Positions 25,933 to 33,776 of a stretch of 56,856 nt of DNA are shown here, piece by piece (positions within the stretch are counted from its first letter, which is position 1; each line of letters begins with the position of its first letter). The notes under the pieces are model-generated. The model made no database searches, was not told where the DNA came from, and saw nothing but the letters and a program-made list of their open reading frames with translations. The translations under genes and the position numbers were made by a program. Source of the DNA: Sphingomonas panni (GTDB lineage Bacteria; Pseudomonadota; Alphaproteobacteria; Sphingomonadales; Sphingomonadaceae); the NCBI RefSeq assembly GCF_022664435.1, contig NZ_JAKREU010000015.1, forward strand, positions 1-56,856, read 5' to 3'.

Positions 25933-27167
25933 GTCGCCGTGTGGCCCCGATAGCGGCCCTCGTCCAGCCCGTCTTCGGCACGCGCCACCAGCGTTGCGAC
26001 GGTCAGGTTGGCGCTGGCCGAGGCGACGGTGCGGGTCATGTCGAGCAGCCGGTCGAAGGGGAGGACGAGGCCGACGACCAGCGCGGTTTGTTCCGCGCCG
26101 ACACCGACCGCGCCGAGCATGGCGGCGAGCATGAACAGCGAGGCGGAGGGCACGGGCGCGGTGCCGAACGCGGCGAGCGCGCCGGTCGCCAGCATCACCC
26201 CCAGCATCCAGCCATCGGGCGCGATGCCCAGCGCCTGCAACGCGAACTGGCCGAGCAGGCCGACATACATGGCGGTGCCGTCCTTGCCGATGCTGGCGCC
26301 CAAGGGCAGTACGGTCGAGGCGATCGGCCGCGCGATGCCGAGATTGTCCTGCGATACGCGCAGCGCGACCGGGAGCGTGGCGGAGGAGGAGGCGGTCGAG
26401 AAGGCGACGATCAGCGCATCGACGATCCCGCGAAAGAAGCGCACCACCGGGAGCTTCGCGACGAAGCGCAGCAGCCCGGCATGGAACGCCATCTGGGCCA
26501 GCGTGCCGAGGATGACGCACAGTGCCAGCCAGCCGACATTGACGAACACCGCCATGCCGTTCCCCGCGACCGCGTTGGCGATCAGGGCGAGGACGCCGAA
26601 CGGGGTGACCTCCATCACGATGCGCACGAGGTGGAGCAGGACGGCGGAGAGGCCCTGCAGCAGTGCCACGACCGGCTTGCCCGGTTCGCCCGACACGACG
26701 CTGGCGATGCCGAGCAGGACGGCGACGAAGATGATGGCGAGCATGTCGCCCTTGGCCAGCGCGTCGACGATGTTCACGGGCACGATGCCGAGCAGCTGGT
26801 CGGCGGGGGTGACGGGCGGCCCCAGCACATGCGGCGCGACGCCGGTCAGCGCGATGCCGTCGCCCGGTTGCAGCAACAGGCCGAACCCCATGCCGACCGA
26901 TACCGCGACCAATGTGGTGAAGGCGAATAGCGCGACCGTCCGCCCGCCGATCCCGCCCAACCGGCGCGGATCGCCGAGCGACGCGATGCCGGCGGCGATG
27001 GTGATGAGGACCACCGGTACGACCAGCATCTTGATGAGCCGGACGAACAGGTCGCCGATGATCTTGATCGCCGCCGCGCCATCAGGCCACAACAACCCGA
27101 GCGCGACGCCGAGGAACAGCGCGCCGACGACCCGCTGCCACAGCGGAATCGCGAACCAGCGCCGCAT
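25929..27167 (-). CDS. Dicarboxylate/amino acid:cation symporter (DAACS family)
   Basis: A 412-residue, inner-membrane transporter of the GltP/DctA type. It begins with WQRVVGALFLGVALGLLWPD, has repeated hydrophobic helices, the Ser-rich re-entrant loop STASSSATLPVAL and the second loop region VLPLGASIGKDGTAMYVGL, which form the substrate site with the later helix (FGTAPVPSASLFMLAA). Family substrates are glutamate, aspartate, Ala/Ser or C4-dicarboxylates. The start codon shares one base with the stop of the epimerase gene (TGATG), and the LysR gene overlaps its end. Placement with DgcA/DgcN-like enzymes suggests uptake of D-glutamate or a related acidic compound. Confidence 0.9.
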   Translation of the reverse strand: MRRWFAIPLWQRVVGALFLGVALGLLWPDGAAAIKIIGDLFVRLIKMLVVPVVLITIAAGIASLGDPRRLGGIGGRTVALFAFTTLVAVSVGMGFGLLLQPGDGIALTGVAPHVLGPPVTPADQLLGIVPVNIVDALAKGDMLAIIFVAVLLGIASVVSGEPGKPVVALLQGLSAVLLHLVRIVMEVTPFGVLALIANAVAGNGMAVFVNVGWLALCVILGTLAQMAFHAGLLRFVAKLPVVRFFRGIVDALIVAFSTASSSATLPVALRVSQDNLGIARPIASTVLPLGASIGKDGTAMYVGLLGQFALQALGIAPDGWMLGVMLATGALAAFGTAPVPSASLFMLAAMLGAVGVGAEQTALVVGLVLPFDRLLDMTRTVASASANLTVATLVARAEDGLDEGRYRGHTAT

Positions 27168-28159
27168 CAGGCGAGCGATCCCCAGAAGCCGGGGGCGGGC
27201 GGCGACAGCATGCCTTCATGGTCGGTGACGCCGCCGGGGCGGTCTTCGGACAGCCAGAGCGGGCCGTCGAGATCGACGAAGGCGGCCTGCCCGCCCAGCA
27301 GCATGGCCGGGGCGATGCCCAGCGACGAACAGACCATGCACCCGACCATCAACCCGAATCCCTTTTCCCTCGCCCTGTTCGCCAGCATGAGTGCTTCGGT
27401 CAGGCCGCCGGTCTTGTCGAGCTTGATGTTTACCACGTCATAGCGTCCGGCAAGCCGGTCGAGGTCGGCGGCGGTGTGGAGCGCTTCGTCGGCGGCGATC
27501 GGCATGGGGCTGTCGAATTGGGCGAGCGCGCCGTCTTCGCCCGCCGGCAGGGGTTGTTCGAGCAGGTCGACGCGCCAGTCGAGAAAATGGGGTTTGAGCG
27601 TTTCGAGCGTGTCGATCGTCCAGCTTTCGTTGGGATCGACGATCAGCCGGGGCGTCGGTGCGGCGGCGCGGACGGCGGCGATCTGCGCGGCGGGATCGCT
27701 GCGGTCGACCTTGATCTTGAGCAGCGGGACGGTGGCGACCTTCGCCGCCGCGCGGGCCATCGCGTCGGGCGTGTCGAGGCCGATGGTGATCGCGGATGGG
27801 AGGGCGACCGGTTCGCGCAGGCCGGCGAGCGCGGCGACGCTCCGGCCGGCGAGGCGCGCCTCCAGGTCCCACAGCGCGCAGTCGACCGCGTTGCGCGCCG
27901 CACCGGCGGGAAGCAGCGCGGCGAGATCCTTGCGGCAGGCACCATCGGCGATGGCCGGGGCGACGGCGCGGATCGCGGCGATCGAATCCTCGATCCCCTC
28001 GCCGTAGCGGGCATAGGGGACGGCTTCGCCGCGACCGGTCACGTCGCCTTGGGCGATCGTGACCGTGACGACATCGGCCGCCGTCTTGACCCCCCGCGAG
28101 ATGCGGAAGGGGGTGCTCAGGCCGAAACGGTCATGGGCGACGTCGAGATGTCGAAGCAT
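27167..28159 (-). CDS. Dipeptide epimerase / N-acetyl-D-glutamate racemase-like enolase-superfamily protein
   Basis: A 330-residue muconate-lactonizing-type enolase superfamily protein. Catalytic landmarks: KIKVD (KxK base), then metal ligands in IVDPNESW, LLEQPLP and IAADEAL, the second Lys in NIKLDKTGG, and VGCMVCSSLGIAPAML in the last barrel strands. This is the L-Ala-D/L-Glu epimerase group, which includes peptidoglycan-recycling YcjG-type enzymes and DgcA-type N-acetyl-D-glutamate racemases. It overlaps the DUF1611 gene by about 43 bases; that pairing favours the DgcA-type role, but the symporter and nearby AmpG would also suit dipeptide recycling. Confidence 0.85.
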   Translation of the reverse strand: MLRHLDVAHDRFGLSTPFRISRGVKTAADVVTVTIAQGDVTGRGEAVPYARYGEGIEDSIAAIRAVAPAIADGACRKDLAALLPAGAARNAVDCALWDLEARLAGRSVAALAGLREPVALPSAITIGLDTPDAMARAAAKVATVPLLKIKVDRSDPAAQIAAVRAAAPTPRLIVDPNESWTIDTLETLKPHFLDWRVDLLEQPLPAGEDGALAQFDSPMPIAADEALHTAADLDRLAGRYDVVNIKLDKTGGLTEALMLANRAREKGFGLMVGCMVCSSLGIAPAMLLGGQAAFVDLDGPLWLSEDRPGGVTDHEGMLSPPAPGFWGSLA

Positions 28160-29154
28160 GTCTGCATCCAGTCGATGATCGGGTCCGCGCCGAAGCGATA
28201 GGGGTCGGTGCAGGGCAGGCCGTGCGCGTCAGCGGTTTCGGCGCAAAGGCGGCGGGCCTCGTCCTCGGGCAGCTTCACCGTGTTCAGCGCGATGCCGACC
28301 GCCTGCACGTCGGGGCTGGTGAGGCGCGCGACCGACAGGTTGGCGGCGAGGCACTCGGCGATGCCGGGGACGGCGTAATGGGGAAGCCCACGCATATGGT
28401 CGCGTGCCGGATCGTGGCACATGACGATCGCGCGCGGCTGTGCGCCGTGGAGCAGGCCAGTCGAGACACCGGCGAAGGACGGGTGGAACAGCGAACCCTG
28501 CCCCTCGATCAGGTCCCAGCCATCGTCGCTGCGCGCCGGGGTGATCGTCTCGATCGCGCCCGAAATGAAGTCGGCGACCACCGCGTCGACGGGGACGCCC
28601 GAGCCGGCGATCAGGATGCCGGTCTGTCCGGTGGCGCGGAAGTCTGCCTTCATCCCGCGCGCGATCATCGTGCGTTGCAGGGCGAGGGTCGAATACATCT
28701 TGCCGACCGAACAATCGGTGCCGACGGTCAGCAGGCGGTTGCCGGCACGCTTCTTTCCGTTGCCGACCGGGAGGTGAGCGGGGGGATCGCGCACGTCGAA
28801 CAGCTGGACGCCGGCGTCCTGCGCGGCCTTTACGATCTGCGGCACGTCGCGCAGTCGCTGGTGCAGGCCCGAGGCGACGTTCATGCCGACCGCGATCGCG
28901 GCGAGGGCGTCCTGAATGAGCGCGTCACCCATGCGGCCGCCGGCATTGGCGATGCCGAGGATCAGCGTATTGGCCCCGGCGGCGCGGCCCTGCGCGGCGT
29001 CCATGCGCGGGAGGCCCAGCGTCAGTGGGCAGTCGTCATGCCGCCATTCGCCGACGCATTCGTCGGGGCGGAAGGTGGCGACCCCGCGCGAGGTCTTGAT
29101 ACCGACCGCGTCGTCGGAATGGCCGAGATAGAGGAGGAAGGGACCGGGGATCAT
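28117..29154 (-). CDS. DUF1611 family protein (DgcN-like)
   Basis: A 345-residue protein of the DUF1611 family. The N-terminal domain starts PFLLYLGHSDDAVGIKTSRG; the second domain has a P-loop-like VGTDCSVGKMYSTLALQRTM and RATGQTGILIAGSGVPVDAV, EGQGSLFHPSFAGVS and ALNTVKLPEDEA. These match the family member DgcN, reported to make N-acetyl-D-glutamate as the first step of D-glutamate breakdown with the DgcA racemase. The ATG at 29154 (MIPGPFLL) is chosen; the extension to 29181 is not protein-like. It is the first gene of the four-gene minus-strand unit ending in the LysR regulator. Confidence 0.82.
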   Translation of the reverse strand: MIPGPFLLYLGHSDDAVGIKTSRGVATFRPDECVGEWRHDDCPLTLGLPRMDAAQGRAAGANTLILGIANAGGRMGDALIQDALAAIAVGMNVASGLHQRLRDVPQIVKAAQDAGVQLFDVRDPPAHLPVGNGKKRAGNRLLTVGTDCSVGKMYSTLALQRTMIARGMKADFRATGQTGILIAGSGVPVDAVVADFISGAIETITPARSDDGWDLIEGQGSLFHPSFAGVSTGLLHGAQPRAIVMCHDPARDHMRGLPHYAVPGIAECLAANLSVARLTSPDVQAVGIALNTVKLPEDEARRLCAETADAHGLPCTDPYRFGADPIIDWMQTCFDISTSPMTVSA

Positions 29155-29472
29155 CGCGCACCCTGCTGGCTGTCGGGACACCGGGATAGGGCGGGGTGGC
29201 GGTGTGCGTCATATCGTGCTGTCGCGGGGGGGTATAGCGGTTGGTTATGGGGTGATTGGCGGCGTAGCGATGATCGTTGTCCCGGACTTGATCGAGACCT
29301 TTGCGAAAGTCGCCCGATCACCTGAAAATCCCGTACCCCGGCGAAGGCCGGGGTCCAGTTGGGAAGGCTTGGCCGTATCTTACCGACGTCCCCCAACTGG
29401 GCCCCGGCCTTCGCCGGGGTACGGAAGGAGCGTTTCGCAGAGGGCACGACTTGATCGGGGGTGAAGTATGGA
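29155..29472. other. Intergenic region with palindromic repeat
   Basis: This 318-base gap lies between the start of the DgcN-like gene and the end of the D-aminoacylase gene, both on the minus strand. It must hold the promoter of the DgcN-led operon near 29160-29300, but I can define no -35/-10 pair. The part from 29331 to 29423 is the inverted repeat listed separately. A second short motif, CCGGACTTGATCGAGA near 29283-29298, is half of the CCCGGATCAAGTCCGGG-type palindrome seen at 54689. Confidence 0.45.
29331..29423. repeat. Long inverted repeat (CCCCGGCGAAGGCCGGGG family)
   Basis: Two arms of about 33 bases, each beginning with CCGTACCCCGGCGAAGGCCG and ending in CCAGTTGGG, are nearly perfectly complementary (one obvious mismatch) around a spacer of about 27 bases. 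Each arm is also self-complementary. Copies occur at 56545-56638, with a lone half-copy near 56490. It lies downstream of the D-aminoacylase gene and could fold into a cruciform or act as a terminator. Confidence 0.8.
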
Positions 29473-31071
29473 TCAGGGGGCCGGACAGTTTTTCGGCGTC
29501 GGGCGCAGCAGGGCGCGGCCGGGGGCGGCGCCGGTGGTCGCGCCGTCCTTCAATGCGAGTTTGCCGTTCACGAACAGCGCCTTCACCCCGACGCTGGGGA
29601 TGCGCGGGTTCACATAGGTCGCGCGCGGCGCATAATTGACCGGATCGAACACGACGACATCGGCATAATAGCCGGGCTTCAGGTAACCGCGATGGTCCAT
29701 GCGGTACATGTCGGCGGTCGCGCCGGTCGAGCGGTGGATGAAGTCCTTCAATGAGATCACCTTCCGCTCGCGGACATAGACCTGATATTTGCGCGGGAAG
29801 GTCGCGTATTGGCGCGGGTGGCCGTTCGATCCGTCGGAGCTGGTCACGACCCAGGGTTGCCGCATGATCAGGTCGGCATCGGCGTCGATCATGTTGAAGC
29901 TGGCGACCGAGACTCCCGCCGGTTCCTTGCCGGTGGCGTCCGCGACACGCAGGATCTTGATCGCGGCGTCGATGGGGTCGAGTCCCCATTGGTCGGCCAT
30001 CTGGCCCAGCGTCTTGCCGGTCCATGGCATCCCGGCGCTGGTCAGCAGCAGCGATTCCTTGCCGCCGCGACGGCGCAGATTCTCGGCCATCTCGGTCTTG
30101 ATCTTCGCCAGCGTCGCCGGGTCGTCGAACCGCTGGATCAGGCGGGGATAGCCGCCGTCATTGGCCCAACGGGGGACGAGCGCGGCGTCAACGCTGGAGC
30201 CGGAGGCGAGCCACGGATATTGGTCGGCGGTGACGTTCTGCCCCGCCTTGCGCGCGGCTTCGATCGTCGCGATCAGTTCGGGGGCCTTGCCCTGCACGTC
30301 GACGCCCAGCGCCTTCAGATGCGCGATATGGACCGGCATCTTCGCCTCACGACCGATCTGGATCACCTCCTTGGTCGAGTTGATGAGGCCGATCGAATAG
30401 TTGGATTCGTCGCGCTGGTGCGTGTCGTACATGCCGCCGCGGATCGCGGCCTCGCGGGCGATGGCGACGACCTCGTCGGTCTTGGCGAAGCTTTGCGGCG
30501 GGTAGAAGAGGCCGGTCGAGAAGCCATAGGCGCCCTCGCACATCGCCTTTGCCACCAATGCCTTTTCCTGCGCCAGTTCGGTGGGCGTGGGGGCGCGGTC
30601 GTCCTGTCCGATCACCCGGCCGCGTACCGAGCCGAAGCCGACGAAGGGCGCGACATTGGTGCCGATGCCGCCGGCCATCAGCTTGCGCGCATCCTCCGCC
30701 ACGTCGGGCGTGCCATAACCGTCGACGCCGATGACGATGGTCGAGACGCCCTGCGCCAGCCACGGCAGGTTCAGCCGCTCCTTCGCATCGGGCGAGCGGA
30801 TATAGCTGTCGGGATGGGTGTGGGCGTCGATGAAGCCGGGGGCGACGATCTGGCCCTTCGCGTCGATCACCTGCGCCGCCTGGGTCCGGCGGGTCGGGCC
30901 GACATAGACGATGCGGTCGCCGGCGATCTCCACGTCGCCGGTGATCGGCTCGGCATTCGCCCCGTTATAGACGGTGCCGCCGCGGATCACGATGTCGACC
31001 CGTGGTGCGGCCGCGACGGCGGGGCCGGCAAGCGCGGCGAGCAGGGCGATCAGGGGCAGGCGGCGCTTCAT
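29473..31071 (-). CDS. N-acyl-D-amino-acid deacylase (D-aminoacylase family), secreted
   Basis: A 532-residue amidohydrolase with a Sec signal peptide (LPLIALLAALAGPAVAAA). Metal-site blocks: GFIDAHTHPD (HxH), YDTHQRDES and VHIAHLKALG (His residues), and VTSSDGSNGHPR (Asp). The DFIHRSTGATADMY...RGYLKPGYYADVVVFDP ending is the typical C-terminal amidohydrolase platform. Characterised D-aminoacylases have a metal-bridging Cys in a GNCG-like segment; here the equivalent VSTIVIGVDGYG has Asp, so the metal site may be altered. Start at 31069-31071 overlaps the penicillin-acylase stop (ATGA). Expected reaction: release of D-amino acids from N-acyl-D-amino acids in the periplasm. Confidence 0.85.
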   Translation of the reverse strand: MKRRLPLIALLAALAGPAVAAAPRVDIVIRGGTVYNGANAEPITGDVEIAGDRIVYVGPTRRTQAAQVIDAKGQIVAPGFIDAHTHPDSYIRSPDAKERLNLPWLAQGVSTIVIGVDGYGTPDVAEDARKLMAGGIGTNVAPFVGFGSVRGRVIGQDDRAPTPTELAQEKALVAKAMCEGAYGFSTGLFYPPQSFAKTDEVVAIAREAAIRGGMYDTHQRDESNYSIGLINSTKEVIQIGREAKMPVHIAHLKALGVDVQGKAPELIATIEAARKAGQNVTADQYPWLASGSSVDAALVPRWANDGGYPRLIQRFDDPATLAKIKTEMAENLRRRGGKESLLLTSAGMPWTGKTLGQMADQWGLDPIDAAIKILRVADATGKEPAGVSVASFNMIDADADLIMRQPWVVTSSDGSNGHPRQYATFPRKYQVYVRERKVISLKDFIHRSTGATADMYRMDHRGYLKPGYYADVVVFDPVNYAPRATYVNPRIPSVGVKALFVNGKLALKDGATTGAAPGRALLRPTPKNCPAP

Positions 31072-33413
31072 CGGCGAATCCTTCTGGGCTGGGGCGTCAG
31101 CGTAGCACGGCGCGCGGCCTTTCCGTCCACCGCCGCGCGGCTGAACAGCAGGGGCAGGGTTTGGCCAGCGATCCAGGGGGCGTATTGGTCGCGATAATGC
31201 GGGCTGCGCGGGTCGTTCGACTGGCCGGGCAGGTTCAGGAACACCGAATTGTCCCATGCGCCGACATCGATGACCTGCAGATAGCTGGCCCCGCCGCCGA
31301 CGCGCCAGCCCGGACCATCGCCCAGCCAGCGGGCCATGACGGTGTAGCTGTCGCCGCCCGACGCGCCGCCCTCGATCGAGGGGAAGGCGGCGGCAATGGC
31401 GGGGATGCGCGACAGCGGATGGGCGATGCGGACCTGATGCAGGCTGCCCCAGCGCCATGCGGCAGGGTCGCGGCCGAGCAGCGATTGCGCGCTGGTCCAT
31501 GCCGAGGCGAGCGCTTGTGCCAGCATCGCGTCGCGTTGGGCGACGGGCAGGCGGGCGTCGGGTTGCGCTAGGAGGCCGAGCAGGACCGACGGGTCGATCT
31601 CGGTCACCAGCGCCTTCGCCTTTGCGGGTACGATCGCGTCCAGCATTCGCTTGCCGAGGTCGCGCCACAGGATTTCGGACAGCGCGGCGGGGCCGCTATC
31701 GGCAGTCAGGCGACCATCCCATCGGCGCAGCATGTCGCCTGCCGGAGAGGGGGTGGCGGGCAGCAGCGCGATCAACTGGCGCGCGGGCGTCGACACCGTG
31801 TCGAACTGCAACGCCACGCTGTCGGCAATGCTGTGTTTGGGCTGGGCGGCGAGGACATCGGCGATGCGTTCGTAGCGATAGGGCGCGCGGAACGAGAAGG
31901 CGGGGATGCGGTCGCGCGGCCAGTCGGCGGGCAGGTTGTTCTGGTTGGCCGAGGCGAACCAGCCCTTTTTCGGGTTATATTCGTTTGGCAGCGACGCGAA
32001 GTCGCGCATCCCGGTCCAGTCGTAGCGCCCGTCGCCCGGCACCGGCAGCAGCCCATCGCCGCGTTTGCGGATGGGCGCGAAGCCGATCACCTGCCACCCG
32101 GTATTGCCCGCCGTATCGGCATAATGGAAATTGGTGGGCGAGGGGTGGAGGCGGAAGGCTTTCCGCAGCGAGGCCCAGTCGCGGGCGAGGTTGATCGCGA
32201 CCATCGCGAACGCGCCGCCGCCGCCCGGCTGCATCGCGATCGACGCCAGCACGCTGGCCCGGCGTTTCGCCGGATCGTACGATACGACCGGCCCCTGCAC
32301 GGAATAGCGCAGGGTCGCGACATAGGGGGCGGTGCCCTTCACGGGAATCGCGATGTCGATCTTGGTAAAGCGTTTCCAGCCGCCATTGTGGCGGTAGCGT
32401 TCGGGATCGGCGGGATCGAGTTCGAGGATGAACAGGTCCTGTTGGTCGATATGGAAATTGGTGCGGCCGAAGGCGAAGCGGTCGGTGTGGCCCTGCATGA
32501 TGCCGGGCAGGCCGGGCGCGCCGCCGCCGATGACGTCTAGGCCGGGGGCGGTCAGATGCGCGACATGGCGCGGGCCGAAGCCGCCAATGCCGAGATGTGG
32601 GTCGTTCGCCAGGATCGGGCGGCCGGTCGCGGTGCGGCTCGCCGCGACGGTCCATGCATTGCTGCCTGCATTGGCGCGGGCCATCGGCCCTTCGGCGGGA
32701 TCGTTGACCGGCGTGTCGGGGCCGAAGGGCAGGCCACCCTGGCGCAACACGCCGAGGTCGGCGGGGGAGACGGCGGCGGTGTCGAGACCGTCGGGCACGG
32801 TCATCTGCCAGTTGGGGCGCAAGGGGGCGACGATCGCGTCGAGGTCGAGCAGGCCGATCGCCGCCAGTTGCGCACGGCGGATTTCGTCGTCGGCATTGCC
32901 GATCGCACCGCCGCGGGCGAGGACGAAATCCTCAAGTCGCCATTTGATCGGCTGGACCCCCAGGATCGCATATTCGGGCGGCAGCAGCGTCGGGTCGGCC
33001 AGCACCTCGTCGATGCGGGCGTTGATCCCGGCGATATAGGCGCGCACGCACGCCATCACGTCGGCGGGAATCCTGCGCAGTTCGGCGTCGAGGTCGCCGC
33101 GATAGTGGAACAGCCGCGCCGCCGCATCATGCTTCGCGAAATCCGCGCCGAACGCCTCGGCCAGCCGGCCGAGTTCGCGGCGGTGGCCGAGATCGATCTG
33201 GAACAGGCGGTCGCGGGCGACGACATAGCCCTGTCCGTAGAACGCATCGGGGATGGTCGCGGCGCGGATATGCGGAACGCCGTACACGTCGTCGACGATC
33301 TCGATGGGGGCGGAGAGGGCGTCGGGCACGGGCGCGGCACCCGTGACCATCGGCACCAGCGCGAACGCGGCGGCCGATCCCTGTAAAAAGGCGCGGCGGT
33401 TCATCATCGGCAC
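31068..33413 (-). CDS. Penicillin acylase family amidase, Tat-exported
   Basis: A 781-residue Ntn-hydrolase precursor. The N-terminus MNRRAFLQGSAAAFALVPMV is a Tat signal. The alpha part (to about 250) begins IEIVDDVYGVPHIRA with DAFYGQGYVVARDRLFQIDL. The beta part starts at the autocatalytic Ser in NAGSNAWTV (about 251), followed by the PILANDPHLG segment with the conserved Asn/Asp. FGRTNFHIDQQDLF and YADTAGNTGW are further family blocks, and the end has GGDSYTVMARWLG. Members cleave penicillins, N-acyl-homoserine lactones, aculeacins or other amides. It is the first gene of a two-gene unit with the D-aminoacylase, which favours an N-acylated amino compound as substrate. Confidence 0.9.
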   Translation of the reverse strand: MPMMNRRAFLQGSAAAFALVPMVTGAAPVPDALSAPIEIVDDVYGVPHIRAATIPDAFYGQGYVVARDRLFQIDLGHRRELGRLAEAFGADFAKHDAAARLFHYRGDLDAELRRIPADVMACVRAYIAGINARIDEVLADPTLLPPEYAILGVQPIKWRLEDFVLARGGAIGNADDEIRRAQLAAIGLLDLDAIVAPLRPNWQMTVPDGLDTAAVSPADLGVLRQGGLPFGPDTPVNDPAEGPMARANAGSNAWTVAASRTATGRPILANDPHLGIGGFGPRHVAHLTAPGLDVIGGGAPGLPGIMQGHTDRFAFGRTNFHIDQQDLFILELDPADPERYRHNGGWKRFTKIDIAIPVKGTAPYVATLRYSVQGPVVSYDPAKRRASVLASIAMQPGGGGAFAMVAINLARDWASLRKAFRLHPSPTNFHYADTAGNTGWQVIGFAPIRKRGDGLLPVPGDGRYDWTGMRDFASLPNEYNPKKGWFASANQNNLPADWPRDRIPAFSFRAPYRYERIADVLAAQPKHSIADSVALQFDTVSTPARQLIALLPATPSPAGDMLRRWDGRLTADSGPAALSEILWRDLGKRMLDAIVPAKAKALVTEIDPSVLLGLLAQPDARLPVAQRDAMLAQALASAWTSAQSLLGRDPAAWRWGSLHQVRIAHPLSRIPAIAAAFPSIEGGASGGDSYTVMARWLGDGPGWRVGGGASYLQVIDVGAWDNSVFLNLPGQSNDPRSPHYRDQYAPWIAGQTLPLLFSRAAVDGKAARRATLTPQPRRIRR

Positions 33414-33776
33414 TATCCTTCGCTGCGATCGGCCCGGTCCGTTCGGCTCGAGCAGCTTTGACCCTGCGCTCGAAGCAAACGGATGGGGCTAGTCCGGCGG
33501 TCGCGAACCTAGGACTGCCGGTGCGGCGACAGGGTATGACAACCGCGCCCCGGCCCATAGGGCGCGTTTATGGCGGGGCCGCCCATAATCTGCGGCTATG
33601 GCCCGACGAAGCGATAATAGCCGCGCATCGCTTGACGCATGTCCCTGCGACCGCGCAGCTTTCGCCTTCGACACGAACGACGATGGCGCTACGGCGACGA
33701 CGATCGGTTCGGCGATGCCGCAGGAACCAATCCGGTAACAAATTCAGCCCGACCAACGGGCGAAGGGGAGCTAATC
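33414..33776. other. Divergent promoter region with short repeat
   Basis: A 363-base gap between the divergent penicillin-acylase and TBDR genes. Positions 33437-33481 carry CCGTTCGGCTCGAGCAGC...CTGCGCTCGAAGCAAACGG, a shortened copy of the palindromic element at 49827-49952. GGGGAG at 33764-33770 is the ribosome site of the TBDR gene. I could not define promoters or an operator. Confidence 0.5.
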
